Shown one piece after another: positions 46,001 to 54,088 of a stretch of 64,000 nucleotides of DNA. Origin of the DNA: Paenibacillus sabuli (GTDB taxonomy: Bacteria > Bacillota > Bacilli > Paenibacillales > Paenibacillaceae); NCBI RefSeq assembly GCF_014705605.1, contig NZ_JACXIZ010000022.1, forward strand, positions 1 to 64,000, written 5' to 3'. Position 1 is the first letter of the stretch. Every line of letters begins with the position of its first letter. A program made the translations under genes and the position numbers. The notes under the pieces are model-generated. The model saw only the letters and a program-made list of their open reading frames with translations, was not told the origin of the DNA and ran no database searches.

Positions 46001-49000
46001 ACCGTAATGCCGGTTACGGGAACCGCCATGGAAAGCGTCGTTATTTTAAGATAAGGAGCGTCCTCCGCTTCCCGGCTCCAGATATACGTGCCGCGCGAGC
46101 CGAGCTCCTGCTTCAGCGCCAAGTTGAGATTCGCCCCGCTCTGCGCCTGCTCCTGCACATACTCCGTCAGATCCAGCTCGTACCATTGCCGCGTATTCGT
46201 GATCTCTCGGGCGGCCAGCAGACTGCCTGTCTCCGGCCTCACGTTCCACGTAATCGCGGCTTCATCCCAATCTTCCGCTACCCGAACAACAGACAGATTC
46301 GTTTGAGCCGGCGTGTCTCCCTCCACCGCAGCATTGAGATACAACGAAGCTGCTACAATCGGCTCTTCCAGTTCAGGCAATTGAAATTGCAAGTAGCTCT
46401 CTCTGCTGTAGGACAGGTTGTTATCGTGCTTGACGACCAGCCTTTGGCTGGAACCGAAGTTCGTGTCAGCGCTCGTCCCCCCTTGCACATAGGCATCGGC
46501 CGAGGGGCGCACATAGGTCAGGCCGTCCGTAACCTCCAGCTCCGTCACGGCGGTCTTGACGTTCCCGTTCAGTACCGCCTCTGCTATCAGTTGGGCCTTC
46601 CCGTGACTGATGCCGCGAACGACTCCCTCGCTGTCGACCGTGGCCACCTCCGGCTTCGAGCTGATATAGCGCAGCTCCACCTCGCTCCAGTCGACTGGAG
46701 CGCCGTTTTTCATCGTGCCTTCGAGCTCCAACTCCAGCGTATCGTCCACCGCCAGATAATCCACGCCTGTATCCATCGTCAGCTCGGCCAGCCCCAGTTG
46801 GTTGCCCGGGGGCTCCTTCGGCAAGCCCGCTATCGTCACCTCACTGATACTGTTCCAGGAATTGGACGTATTGCCGTTGCCGACGATTCGCACATAGCGC
46901 GCCGGAGTCGCTTCAAATGCAAAGCTTTCGTAATCGCTAGTGACGCCGCTGCTCTGGCCGCTGTATACCTGCTCCCATGCCGCGCCGTCCTCCGACACCA
47001 AGATATCAATCGACGTGGCCCGCGTGTGCCCGTTGTAGAACGCGATATCCACCTGATCGAGCGTCTGCAGCTCCGGCAGCTTGTACTGAATCCATTGACC
47101 GGCGCCCGAAGCGGACCACCGGGTATTCAAATTATCGTCCAGCGTATTTTGCGGCACATTGCCGTCATCGCCGCTCGCCATGACCGTCTCGTCCTCCGCA
47201 TACGGCGGATTCAGATAAATCCGGTATTCCGCAGCCCGCCGGCTCGAATCAGAGGGCGTGATCGTTACCGAAACGATGCCCGGCGCGTGCTCCGGGTAGG
47301 AAATCTCCACCTCGTCTCCGCTCTCTGCCGCCTCCGCCAGCACAACCGGCACCGCATTCGGACTGGCCGCCTCCATATAATAGGTGAACTTGTCCGCACG
47401 GAAGCCGGGAGCGGACTGGCCGTCAATCGTCAGCGATCCGAGCTTCGCGATATCGGCTTCCGGCGCCTCCCACTCCGCCAGCGCCTCTATCGCCGGCCAC
47501 TGCTGCGGCTGCGCCTCCCACTCCATCAATGGCACCATCAGGATTGCAAGCTGCAGCTCCTCGCTCACCTTGCCGTATACCTCCAGCTTCGAGAACGTAT
47601 TCTCCGCTTGTCCCTGCGGATTTGGGGACAACGGCATTGGCGCGGAATCGCGAATGCGAAATGCGACACCCGCGCCTTCCGTCAAGATGCGGGCCACTAA
47701 TTTTTTGTCGCCGTCGCGCAGGACAGCCGTTCGCCCCCCGTCCTCAATTGCAATATCCGCCGTCGTGTGCATGAACCAGTGCACATCCCCCGGCGATTTC
47801 AGCTTGAGCTCGTCCTGAATCAAAATTTGCCGGCGATGATCCAGCAGCGCCACCCCGCGAAGGGCTTGCTCCGCCTCGGAATAGCCGGCGCTCAGGTCCG
47901 CAATCATGAAGGCCTCGTCGTCGGCCGCGGCATACCCGATCATCTCGGCTACTCCGTCCAGCGCCTGCCCCGGCCCGTTTGAAGGATTCAATACGAGCGT
48001 ATTTTGCCCTTCGGTCCGCAGCCTGTAATACTCCCACCTCGGGCCGCTTGTATTGAAATAGCCAGGCAGATTGTAGTTATCCGTCCCCAGATCGTTAGCC
48101 CATCTTACGCCGAGGGCGTCCAGCACGAACGTTCCGAGATCGAGATTGCCGTGGTTGAAGCGATTGTTGCCGCCCTTGAAGCCGGCGAACACCGCGTAAG
48201 GGTCGTCCCAGGCACTGCGCATGCTGCCGGCATCAATGCCTCGGAATACCCGGTCGAGCCCCAGCTCGACGGGCGCACGAACATGATCGGGATCGTACCA
48301 CAGCAGGTCCAGCTCACTGGCCGCATGTTCCTCCAGATACTTGAGGTGATGATTCGCCAGGTCCGGATCGTCATATCGCTCGGCGAACCAGAAGAAGATC
48401 GCGTTCGACACCAGCGCCGTACCGCTGTCCGAGTAGTTGAAGGAGCCCCCGGGTCCACCCATATAGATCGGATAATAAGCCGTCCCGGAGATCCCGGGGG
48501 CGTCCGTGAGACCGTAGTCCGTATGCAACGCCGAACGGAGCGAGGCCGCGTAGTAGACGAAATGGCTGGCGTTGTACGACCAGTAGGCTACGCCCTCCCG
48601 CCCGCCGCCATCCGGCACGAATCTCGGAAGCACGCGTTGAATCGACTGCAGCCCCGACGCGAGCGCCTCGCCGGCCAATTGCTCGAGCTCCGCAGTCTCG
48701 TCGGCGATGGCCAGCGCGCCGATGCCAATGCCGCCGTTGACCACCGTGTTCCAATTGTGGCTCAAGTCCTTCCAGCTGCCGGGCGCCTCGCCGCGATAGA
48801 CCGCCAGCGTCGGCTCCAGCCCCTTGGAGGCGATGGCCTCCCGCAGGAAAACCTTCTGCTCGTCCGTCCAGACGTCGTATAACCAGTCGAAGCCGATCGC
48901 AAAAGCCTGCGTCATCGTCGCGAGGTCCAGATAATGCCCGGGGTTCCAATCCGGGAAGTTGCCCGCGGTCTGCAAAATATCCCATGCGCGCGCTGCGTAC

Positions 49001-49404
49001 GCCGGGTCCTCGTCCACCCTGTACATCATCGCCAACTCCCGCACCGCCGCCAGCACCTGCCCGCTGGCGGGCAAGCGCAGTCCGTCCGGCATCTCGTACA
49101 CGGGCAGCGCCTCTTGCAGCGTGGCTTGCGCGGCGCTTTTTACCTGCTGGTACATCTGCGAGATGACCGGGTCCGAAGCCTTGTGACTGCGTATCCGATC
49201 AAAATCGGCCTCCGTCGCCATCAACCGCGGGTGCGCTTTTCCGGGATGCGCCGCTTTGAGCGCAGCAATGATTTCTCCAGCCTGGGGCAGTTCCGTCTCT
49301 GCATCCTCCGCCCGCACCGCCTGGAGCGGCGCCAGCAACGCGACAAGAAGTGCCCCGACCAGCGCATATGCGGCACGGCGCATCGTAATCTGCATGCAAT
49401 TCAT
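40033..49404 (-). CDS. Giant secreted protein with two heparinase II/III-like modules
   Basis: Encodes 3123 residues. Signal peptide 1-32. Unit 1: heparinase II/III-like module 41-730, discoidin (F5/8C) 738-862, Big2-like 866-960, DNRLRE 961-1125, Big2-like 1129-1215, DNRLRE 1216-1382, CBM4/9-like 1396-1557. Unit 2: module 1572-2267, discoidin 2273-2397, Big-like 2400-2492, DNRLRE 2495-2658. Then come an Ig/OmpL47-like region (2680-2840), a FIMAH-like helical domain (2841-2928) and two chitinase-type Ig domains (2932-3028, 3029-3121). Each module keeps NWNTVVNGG, the paired tyrosines (Y274/Y277; Y1811/Y1814) and the H-D pair of the metal site (H418/D422; H1954/D1958). It probably degrades an acidic polysaccharide. 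Start ATG 49404 has GGAAGGGG 8 bases upstream. No LPxTG or SLH anchor is seen. Confidence 0.85.
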   Translation of the reverse strand: MNCMQITMRRAAYALVGALLVALLAPLQAVRAEDAETELPQAGEIIAALKAAHPGKAHPRLMATEADFDRIRSHKASDPVISQMYQQVKSAAQATLQEALPVYEMPDGLRLPASGQVLAAVRELAMMYRVDEDPAYAARAWDILQTAGNFPDWNPGHYLDLATMTQAFAIGFDWLYDVWTDEQKVFLREAIASKGLEPTLAVYRGEAPGSWKDLSHNWNTVVNGGIGIGALAIADETAELEQLAGEALASGLQSIQRVLPRFVPDGGGREGVAYWSYNASHFVYYAASLRSALHTDYGLTDAPGISGTAYYPIYMGGPGGSFNYSDSGTALVSNAIFFWFAERYDDPDLANHHLKYLEEHAASELDLLWYDPDHVRAPVELGLDRVFRGIDAGSMRSAWDDPYAVFAGFKGGNNRFNHGNLDLGTFVLDALGVRWANDLGTDNYNLPGYFNTSGPRWEYYRLRTEGQNTLVLNPSNGPGQALDGVAEMIGYAAADDEAFMIADLSAGYSEAEQALRGVALLDHRRQILIQDELKLKSPGDVHWFMHTTADIAIEDGGRTAVLRDGDKKLVARILTEGAGVAFRIRDSAPMPLSPNPQGQAENTFSKLEVYGKVSEELQLAILMVPLMEWEAQPQQWPAIEALAEWEAPEADIAKLGSLTIDGQSAPGFRADKFTYYMEAASPNAVPVVLAEAAESGDEVEISYPEHAPGIVSVTITPSDSSRRAAEYRIYLNPPYAEDETVMASGDDGNVPQNTLDDNLNTRWSASGAGQWIQYKLPELQTLDQVDIAFYNGHTRATSIDILVSEDGAAWEQVYSGQSSGVTSDYESFAFEATPARYVRIVGNGNTSNSWNSISEVTIAGLPKEPPGNQLGLAELTMDTGVDYLAVDDTLELELEGTMKNGAPVDWSEVELRYISSKPEVATVDSEGVVRGISHGKAQLIAEAVLNGNVKTAVTELEVTDGLTYVRPSADAYVQGGTSADTNFGSSQRLVVKHDNNLSYSRESYLQFQLPELEEPIVAASLYLNAAVEGDTPAQTNLSVVRVAEDWDEAAITWNVRPETGSLLAAREITNTRQWYELDLTEYVQEQAQSGANLNLALKQELGSRGTYIWSREAEDAPYLKITTLSMAVPVTGITVSAELGETVVATGQSVQMRAEAEPAEASNRNVSWRVDNGSGEAEIDASSGLLTGIRPGSVTVYAEAVDGSGVTGSLEMQVGPRAYRLEPMADAYVRGGSYADQNYGAGTSLLMKQETSESFTRESFMTFDLSSVAGPVESASLRLYGTVADTAGDTAMLGVYEASGAWEESGLTWNTRPTVGNLLQTEQMDSVAGWHELDLTAYIRQQQEAGAAVNLALLQQRNNKGLLISVHSRQGENKPYLHIVEATEEEAPAVPGDSGNAGFPDNLLSGGGFETVSPSGMPEGWGLWTAQGTPQASVDEDVYDEGARSLRLHADVETRAAAGQYVGGIVENQTYQLRVRVKTEQLQSAGRGATVRVQFLDDSGTNTGDHAMIGSWKGDQDWTLGVETVTAPPGTTRMHVQLFIWQATGTVWFDEVVLKEQNTTIPWTDPLFAVPSGQTIVDQLISSHPNRQHPRIMATADDFAAMRSRAGGDPLVEQWYLRLKQQVQDEMLQPLPTYDIPDGYRLLATSRRVLRDIQRLGILYQIERDDIYLDRAWDILEAAGNFPDWNPQHFLDVAEMTNAFALGYDWFYDGWSAAQRTFLVEAIRDMGLVPAAQVYRGEVDGAFGRSGWLMTNNNWNTVVNGGMAMGALAIADESAALGELAADVLEGGLHSIQRLLPMFAPDGAGEEGVGYWAYNVNYLVYYAATLDTALGTDYGVTAQPGVAETAYFPIFMGGPRGAFNYGDNAVNHTQTPSFFWLADRFDDPDVAWYQRHQVGAGGGALDLLWYDPANVSEAVNFPLDKDFVKVDSGSMRSAWDDEYASFVGFKGGNNAWNHNQLDLGTFVYDALGVRWAADLGGDNYNLPGYFGEGKSIYYRSRTEGQNTLVLSPGYAPSQRPGATADIVRRASAPDEAFMIADLSDGYAEQAEQVRRGVALRNHRRELLVQDEIAMKAPGDLYWFMHTTADIEVAGDGRSAMLSSGDRRLYAEIVSPSGLRFDVREAAPLPTSPDPQGQAVNALNKLTVLAEGTEDLQLAIRFVPLLSWENAPQSAPPTVDLDDWELAAAPRPLLDGITLDGQPLDGFRADTFTYHVPLEDGMTAVPAVGAMAADASCDVTVIPADGVPGTTAIRVQDCGGTAAYAEYRVHFVGEPVASSVVTASSDDGNKPENTVDGNLSTRWSASGAGEWIQYALDQERTIDHVDIAFHSGASRSTIFDIAVSADGDDWSTVYSGQSSGQTLELERFDFAPTPTRYVRIIGYGNTSNAWNSLTEVEIEGLPELTTPLRLDTVSVTSAVYSLKLGETAQLQWEAHRTDGTLLDPQQAQVRYVSGTPELADLSPQGVVTGLEVGMARLAVEVTWDGYTRVGIIELEIQDEAVRVQPIADAYVRGGSYADVNYGNGNLTVKDDGSPGFTREGLMRFALPELEGEVESATLYLYAGVHDTRGSEGTLSIYSTSGAWDEGTVTWNTKPALVGELDTAAVGEQQAWVAFDLTAYIAGQLAAAEPAELAIIQSMNGQGLATSVTGRQSAQFAPYLRIVESATEAPALAAALTPAEPDGEGGWYVAAPVLTLAGAEGAEGVYRLTAAQAVYGTLPSTDGYVPYTGPVTLAEGIYEIAYRAAGAGDETAQTMQVKVDASAPVLALEALEAQTSEGTIVYTIDQTVRIACAASDALSGLTPESCTGLALEADAYTLEAGPQTVSAAARDVAGHRIETELSIAVYPTFAGLGALTTRFAGETEASGGAAWAEQASGLLAAGETAAAAGDGAAARAQLQAYMAAVEEASGQELDAAQAAALGMWGERLLEATPLAAGAPGTPVLWDDNGHDTGLADGDYRITMNLWWGDNGTTYRLYENGELLEERALTDATPAAQTVETEVSGRANGTYTYTCELVNSHGTTPCAPHTVTVTDAAPGKPTLASDNWDGDGSYAITMNLWWGTNGTAYRLYENDELVDTQALEAGTPAAQTAVTALSGRPPGTYAYVAELSGPGGTTQSDALVVAVSGE

Positions 49405-49427
49405 TATCCATACCCCTTCCTTCATCA

Positions 49428-49441
49428 TGTATTCGCTTACA
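49428..49441 (-). promoter_or_regulatory. cre-like site before the giant lyase gene
   Basis: The minus strand reads TGTAAGCGAATACA, 13 of 14 cre positions, 24 bases before the start codon, in the 131-base gap after the importer 4 lipoprotein gene. A 6-bp GC stem (49501-49518) lies in the same gap and could attenuate or process the transcript. Confidence 0.55.
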
Positions 49442-49535
49442 ATTTGCGATTTACACAACCTTTTTCGCCGGCCCGTTCGCTCGAACCGCTGCATGGCAGC
49501 GGCGGGAGCGTCCCCGCCCCCGCTCGCCTTGCGTG

Positions 49536-51158
49536 CTAGCCGTTTACATACCGATCATAGGCCTGTTGTTCCAACTCGACCATTTCTTCGACGCCCATCG
49601 ATTTCAGCTTGGCGCGGAAGGCGTCGATGTTATCCCCGACCGGCTCCACGCCGAGCACCCATTTTTGCATCGTCTCGTCCACATACGTCTTGATAGCGGA
49701 ATAAAGGGTATTGATCCGTTCTTTTTCCTCGTTTGTGTACGCCAACTGCGGGTACGGATCAATGGCATAGCCATTGTCCATGTACTCCTGCACGCCCTTC
49801 AGCGCGATCTCATCCATCCACTGCTTTTCGTAATCAAAGTTCTGATGGAACGCGATCTCGATCTGCGCGCCGTCCTGCTGCAAACGGGCAAGCGCGCCCA
49901 ACTCGTTGTTCAAAATCTCGTCCTTGAATATCGGCTGGCCGTCCTGCATGTCGTAATGGACGCCTTCGACGCCGAAGTTCATCAGTCTGCGGCCGGTTTC
50001 CGTGAACCAGAAGTCGAAATATTTAATCGCCTCGACTTGATGCTCGCTGGAGGAGGAGATGCCCCATCCGCTGGAGCCGACGGCCGCCCGCTTCGTCTCT
50101 TCCCGGATGACGCCGTCCGTGCCCGCCGGAGGCGCAATCGGCAAGAACGCAAAATCAGGCCATTTTTCTTTCACGATATTGTTGTAGCCTGCCGTACTGC
50201 CGAACCAGTCATGCGTCGAGCCGCCGACGTCGTCGCCAAGCAGGATGTCCCTGGCCTTGCCCCCGCGCGTGTAAATTTCCGGGTCGATGAGTCCTTCCGC
50301 ATACCACTTGGCCATTTCGGTAAGCGCTGTCTCAAATGCCGGCTCGTACGGACCGAACTTGACCTTGCCGTCCTCCACATATTTGTTGCCCCGCGCCTGC
50401 CACATAATCATCAACGCGTTGACGCCGACCGTGCTGCGGTTGAAGTAAGGAATCTCGTCCTGCTTGCCGTTCCCGTTAGGGTCCTGCTCGCGGAAGGCCT
50501 TCAGCACCGCGTAGTATTCGTCGACTGTCGTCGGCACGTCGAGCTGCAGCGCATCCAGCCAGTCCTGACGAATGAACCAACCGCTCGCGGCCTCGCCGTC
50601 CGGCACGAAATTCAGAAAGTAGATATTGCCGTCCGGCGCCGTCGCGAAGCGTCGTACATCCGGACGCTCCTCGAGAAACGCCTGGATGTGCGGCGCATGC
50701 TCCTCGATCAGGTCATTCAGCGGTACGAATGCCCCGTCCATTCCGAGCTCGTTGTACGTGTCCTTTTTGTTGAATGCGACAATGTCCGGCATATCGCCCG
50801 AGGCGATCATAATATTGAACATCTCCTCGCTGTTGGTCGAGGTCTCGGATGCCGTCCCCTTCAGCTCGATATTGGTGAGCTCGGCCGCCTTCTGAAAGGT
50901 CATCCAATCATCGTCGTAGATGATCGTATTGCCCAGGTGCAGATGCAACGTCAACTCCGTCGGCTCCTCTGCGGCCAAAAACTCGGAGCCGGCCTCGCTG
51001 CCATCTTGTGCCTCGGAGCCCGTCTTTTCCGGCCCGTCTCCGTGATTCTGCGCCGGCGCCTCGCCCTGCGGCTCGTTCGCAGGCTCGCCTCCGCTGCAGC
51101 CCGCCAGCAGCGCCGTCAACAGTGTAACGCCTGCCAGCATTGACCATCTCTTTTGCAT
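49536..51158 (-). CDS. ABC importer 4: solute-binding lipoprotein (LplA/YtcQ type)
   Basis: Encodes 540 residues. Lipobox LLAGC (Cys about 21) is followed by a 45-residue acidic, low-complexity linker. The body has NIMIASGDMPDIVAFNKKD, IRQDWLDALQLDVPTTVDEYYAVL and EQDPNGNGKQDE, the calcium-binding-like loop of the group. Late segments EGVHYDMQDGQP and the helical end match the other LplA-type proteins here. ATG 51158 has AAGGAGGGG 10 bases upstream. It is the third gene of importer 4 and is followed by the giant lyase, which suggests it binds that enzyme's products. Confidence 0.9.
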   Translation of the reverse strand: MQKRWSMLAGVTLLTALLAGCSGGEPANEPQGEAPAQNHGDGPEKTGSEAQDGSEAGSEFLAAEEPTELTLHLHLGNTIIYDDDWMTFQKAAELTNIELKGTASETSTNSEEMFNIMIASGDMPDIVAFNKKDTYNELGMDGAFVPLNDLIEEHAPHIQAFLEERPDVRRFATAPDGNIYFLNFVPDGEAASGWFIRQDWLDALQLDVPTTVDEYYAVLKAFREQDPNGNGKQDEIPYFNRSTVGVNALMIMWQARGNKYVEDGKVKFGPYEPAFETALTEMAKWYAEGLIDPEIYTRGGKARDILLGDDVGGSTHDWFGSTAGYNNIVKEKWPDFAFLPIAPPAGTDGVIREETKRAAVGSSGWGISSSSEHQVEAIKYFDFWFTETGRRLMNFGVEGVHYDMQDGQPIFKDEILNNELGALARLQQDGAQIEIAFHQNFDYEKQWMDEIALKGVQEYMDNGYAIDPYPQLAYTNEEKERINTLYSAIKTYVDETMQKWVLGVEPVGDNIDAFRAKLKSMGVEEMVELEQQAYDRYVNG

Positions 51159-51225
51159 CGGCTGATTACCCCTCCTTGTTTTTCCCAATCGTATCGTCGT
51201 ATTTTCAATCGTGTCGTCCTGCCCG

Positions 51226-52095
51226 CTAGCCTTTGATCGAGCCGACCATCACCCCCTTGACGAAATACTTCTGAATGAACGGATAGACGGCCACGATCGG
51301 AATAATGGAGACGACAATGGTGGCGTAAATGATCGTCTCCTTGGAGAAGACGGCCACATCCTGCAGTTGCACTGCTTCTTCGTTCACGGTCATTTCCACG
51401 ACAATCTTCTTCAACAGCACCTGCAGCGGAATTTTGCTCTCGTCCTTGAGCAATACCATCGCCCAGAAGTAACCGTTCCAGCGCAGCACGGCATAGAACA
51501 GGCCGATGGTCGTCAGCGCCGCCTTCGACAGCGGCAAGTACACCCGCCAAATGATCTGCAAATCGTTGGCGCCGTCAATCTTGGCCGATTCCTCCAGCGC
51601 ATCCGGAATACTCTGGAAAAATGTGCGCATCAAAAATACGTAAAACGTCGCGATCGCAAAGCCGAATAAAATGCCGGCGCGCGAATCCAGCAGGCCGAGA
51701 TCGCGAAAGTTGAGAAACATCGGAATCATGCCGGCGTTGAACCACATCGTAAAGGCAATGAAAAAACTGATGAACGTGCCGCCCATCAAGCGCCGCTTGG
51801 ACAGCGGATAGGCGCCGCATATGGTCAAGAGCAAATTGACGGCCACGCCCGCAATCGTGTAATACAGCGTGTTGGCATAAGCGATCCATATGCCGGGCTC
51901 CCGCAGCACCTCGCTATACGCGGCGAGCGTGAAGTCGTGCGGGAGCAGCAGCACCTGCCCCGTATTCACCGCCTCGGCGGAGCTGATCGACGCGGACAGC
52001 ACGTAGACAAACGGATACAAGGCCGCCAAAGCAAACAAGGTCAAAAATCCGTAATTGAACACTGCGAATATACGTTCCCCGTTCGTCTGTTTCAA
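51226..52095 (-). CDS. ABC importer 4: permease (LplC/YtcP type)
   Basis: Encodes 289 residues with six spans. The EAA loop reads PDALEESAKIDGANDLQIIWRVYLPLS, and the end YFVKGVMVGSIKG is the family ending. Start TTG 52095 has TAGGTGA 6 bases upstream and is 10 bases after the stop codon of the LplB-type permease; no nearby ATG fits. It is the middle gene of importer 4. As in the other sets, no ATPase is encoded alongside. Confidence 0.9.
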   Translation of the reverse strand: MKQTNGERIFAVFNYGFLTLFALAALYPFVYVLSASISSAEAVNTGQVLLLPHDFTLAAYSEVLREPGIWIAYANTLYYTIAGVAVNLLLTICGAYPLSKRRLMGGTFISFFIAFTMWFNAGMIPMFLNFRDLGLLDSRAGILFGFAIATFYVFLMRTFFQSIPDALEESAKIDGANDLQIIWRVYLPLSKAALTTIGLFYAVLRWNGYFWAMVLLKDESKIPLQVLLKKIVVEMTVNEEAVQLQDVAVFSKETIIYATIVVSIIPIVAVYPFIQKYFVKGVMVGSIKG

Positions 52096-52105
52096 GTGCG
52101 TTCAC

Positions 52106-53023
52106 CTACCATAGCCCGGTATCGGTCAATTTTTTGCTCACCTTGTTGGCGAAAATAACTAAGATCAGCGCCACCACCCCGTTAAACATGCCGACGGCCG
52201 TCGCGAGGTCGTAGTTGCCCTCCTGCAAGCCGGTGCGGTAGACATACGTGCTGATGACATCCGCCGTCTCGTACGTGGAGGGCTGGTACAGCAGGATAAT
52301 GGCCTCGTAGCCCACCTCCAGCAGTTGCCCCACCTTCATGATCAGCATAATCGCTACCGTCGGCAAAATCGCGGGCAGCGTGACATGCCAGGTCTGCTTC
52401 CAGCGGTTGGCGCCGTCGATGACGGCCGCCTCGTACAGACTCGGGTTGACGCCGGATAAGGCCGCGATATAAATGATGGTCGCGAAGCCCGCTTCCTTCC
52501 AGATGTCCATCGAGGCGATGAAAATCGTTCGGAAATAGTCCGGGTGAATCAGGAAGTAGATTTTCTCCCCGCCCAGTTTCTCGATCAAAATGTTGACCAG
52601 GCCGTTGCTCGGCGCCAGCAGATTCGTGACCAGACCGGCGACAATGACGACGGAAATAAAATGCGGCAAGTACGTAAGCGTTTGCACAATCTTTTTAAAA
52701 GCAAGTCGCCGCACTTCGTTAAGCAATAGCGCTAAAATGATCGGAAACGGAAAGGCAAACACCAGCTGGTAAAGACTGAGCAAAAACGTATTTTTCAACG
52801 TGCGCCAAAAATACGGCCCTGTAAAAAACGCTTCAAAATGCTCGAATCCGACCCAGGGGCTCCCTTCGATTCCTTTGAACAAGCTAAAATCCTGAAACGC
52901 GATCAGCAGACCGTACAGCGGCTTGTATTGAAACAAAACATACCAGACCACAAACGGAACTAACAAGCCATATAAATAACGATCCTGCAGCAGACGCGCC
53001 CTCACTCTGGCCAAACGATTCAA
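52106..53023 (-). CDS. ABC importer 4: permease (LplB type)
   Basis: Encodes about 305 residues. Signatures are YKPLYGLLIAFQDFSLFKG after span 1, the EAA loop YEAAVIDGANRWKQTWHVTLP, and the FANKVSKKLTDTGLW end. The start is uncertain: TTG 53023 lies next to GGGGG with GGAAGGG 12 bases upstream, whereas TTG 53047 has no clear site. It is the first gene of importer 4, preceded by a promoter overlapping a 27-base inverted repeat at 53091-53128. It likely transports oligosaccharides released by the giant lyase. Confidence 0.88.
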   Translation of the reverse strand: MNRLARVRARLLQDRYLYGLLVPFVVWYVLFQYKPLYGLLIAFQDFSLFKGIEGSPWVGFEHFEAFFTGPYFWRTLKNTFLLSLYQLVFAFPFPIILALLLNEVRRLAFKKIVQTLTYLPHFISVVIVAGLVTNLLAPSNGLVNILIEKLGGEKIYFLIHPDYFRTIFIASMDIWKEAGFATIIYIAALSGVNPSLYEAAVIDGANRWKQTWHVTLPAILPTVAIMLIMKVGQLLEVGYEAIILLYQPSTYETADVISTYVYRTGLQEGNYDLATAVGMFNGVVALILVIFANKVSKKLTDTGLW

Positions 53024-53090
53024 CCCCCATTCATTCCCTTCCGGCAAGCTTCACTGGTCGCCGCTCGCGTCGGCTCCCGGTGTCTTCGCC

Positions 53091-53128
53091 ACTATATCCC
53101 AAATGAGGAGACGGGGTCCATCCTCATT
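53091..53128 (-). promoter_or_regulatory. Importer 4 promoter with overlapping operator-like palindrome
   Basis: TGGACC (53115-53120) and TATAGT (53091-53096) are 18 bases apart on the minus strand. AATGAGGA (53102-53109) and its exact complement (53121-53128) flank the -35 hexamer, separated by 11 bases: a likely regulator site. Around it, 53024-53326 holds no gene apart from this site and the ThuA terminator. Confidence 0.45.
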
Positions 53129-53253
53129 ATTTCCGATGTCGTCGTTTCATGCAGTGCAGATGCGCTCAGGGAAGGGGAGAAGAAATGCACATCGTCGAAA
53201 AGAAGGGGATTGGCATTCGGCAAGGACGCTCCCTACGCACGTACAACGCAAAT

Positions 53254-53276
53254 AAGGGCGCTCCTCTGGCGCCCTT
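53254..53276 (-). terminator. Intrinsic terminator of the ThuA operon
   Basis: An 8-bp perfect stem (AAGGGCGC with GCGCCCTT) and a 7-base loop, 51 bases after the ThuA stop codon. On the minus strand it is followed by a T-rich stretch (TTATTT shared with the stem end). It separates the importer 5 operon from importer 4. Confidence 0.7.
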
Positions 53277-53326
53277 GATGCATTTGCTGAACGCTATACG
53301 TTACATTCCACTGCGCGCCATGCCAA

Positions 53327-54088
53327 TCAGGGCCTTCCGGGCACACCTCCCCCGTTCGCCGCGCGGCCAATCGCCTCCAGCGCCGGTACGGCCTTTCCAT
53401 ACAGCGGCGGCTCGCGCCGCACCGGAGCCGCCCAATGAACGGCATTGGAGATGACGCGCAGCACATTCGAATCGCGATAGGTGGGATACCGCTCATGCCC
53501 GGGGCGGAAGTAGAAAATCTTGCCCTGCCCGCGATGAAAGCAGCACCCGCTGCGAAACACATTCCCGCCTGCAAACCAACTGGTGAAGACAACCTCGTCC
53601 GGCGCGGGAATATCAAAAAATTCGCCGTACATCTCCTCCTGGGCCAATTCAAAATACGGGCCGATGCCCGATGCGATGGGGTGTCCGGGCGCCGTCACCC
53701 AGAGCCGCTCCTTCTCTCCTGCATCGCGATACAGCAAGGAGCAGCTGGTGCCCATGAGCTTGCGGAACACCTTGGCGTAGTGCGCGGAATGCAGCGCCAC
53801 CAGCCCCATCCCCCGGAGCACCCGCGCAGCGACGCGATCGGCAATCTCGTCGCGCACCTCCCTATGGGCGAGGTGGCCCCACCAGATCAACACATCCGTA
53901 TCCGCCAGCACCTCCTCCGACAGCCCATGCTCCGGTTCGTCCAGCGTCGCCGTACGAATCGCCAGGCCGCCCGTCAGCCCTTCGGCAATCGCGTGATGCA
54001 TCCCCAGCGGGTACAGCGCCTGTACATCCGGGTGCTCCCGCTCGTGACGGTATTCATTCCAGATCGTCACCTTGATCGCTTCGCTCAT
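53327..54088 (-). CDS. ThuA-like (trehalose-utilisation) family protein
   Basis: Encodes 253 residues with a class-I glutamine-amidotransferase-like fold. It begins [27 protein letters not shown] and contains [31 protein letters not shown] and [16 protein letters not shown], the typical ThuA landmarks. In Rhizobiales, ThuA works with the oxidoreductase ThuB on 3-keto disaccharides. Here its ATG overlaps the stop codon of a Gfo/Idh gene (ATGA), the same pairing. A role in 3-keto-sugar metabolism of imported disaccharides is therefore reasonable but inferred. It is the last gene of the importer 5 operon. Confidence 0.9.
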   Translation of the reverse strand: MSEAIKVTIWNEYRHEREHPDVQALYPLGMHHAIAEGLTGGLAIRTATLDEPEHGLSEEVLADTDVLIWWGHLAHREVRDEIADRVAARVLRGMGLVALHSAHYAKVFRKLMGTSCSLLYRDAGEKERLWVTAPGHPIASGIGPYFELAQEEMYGEFFDIPAPDEVVFTSWFAGGNVFRSGCCFHRGQGKIFYFRPGHERYPTYRDSNVLRVISNAVHWAAPVRREPPLYGKAVPALEAIGRAANGGGVPGRP

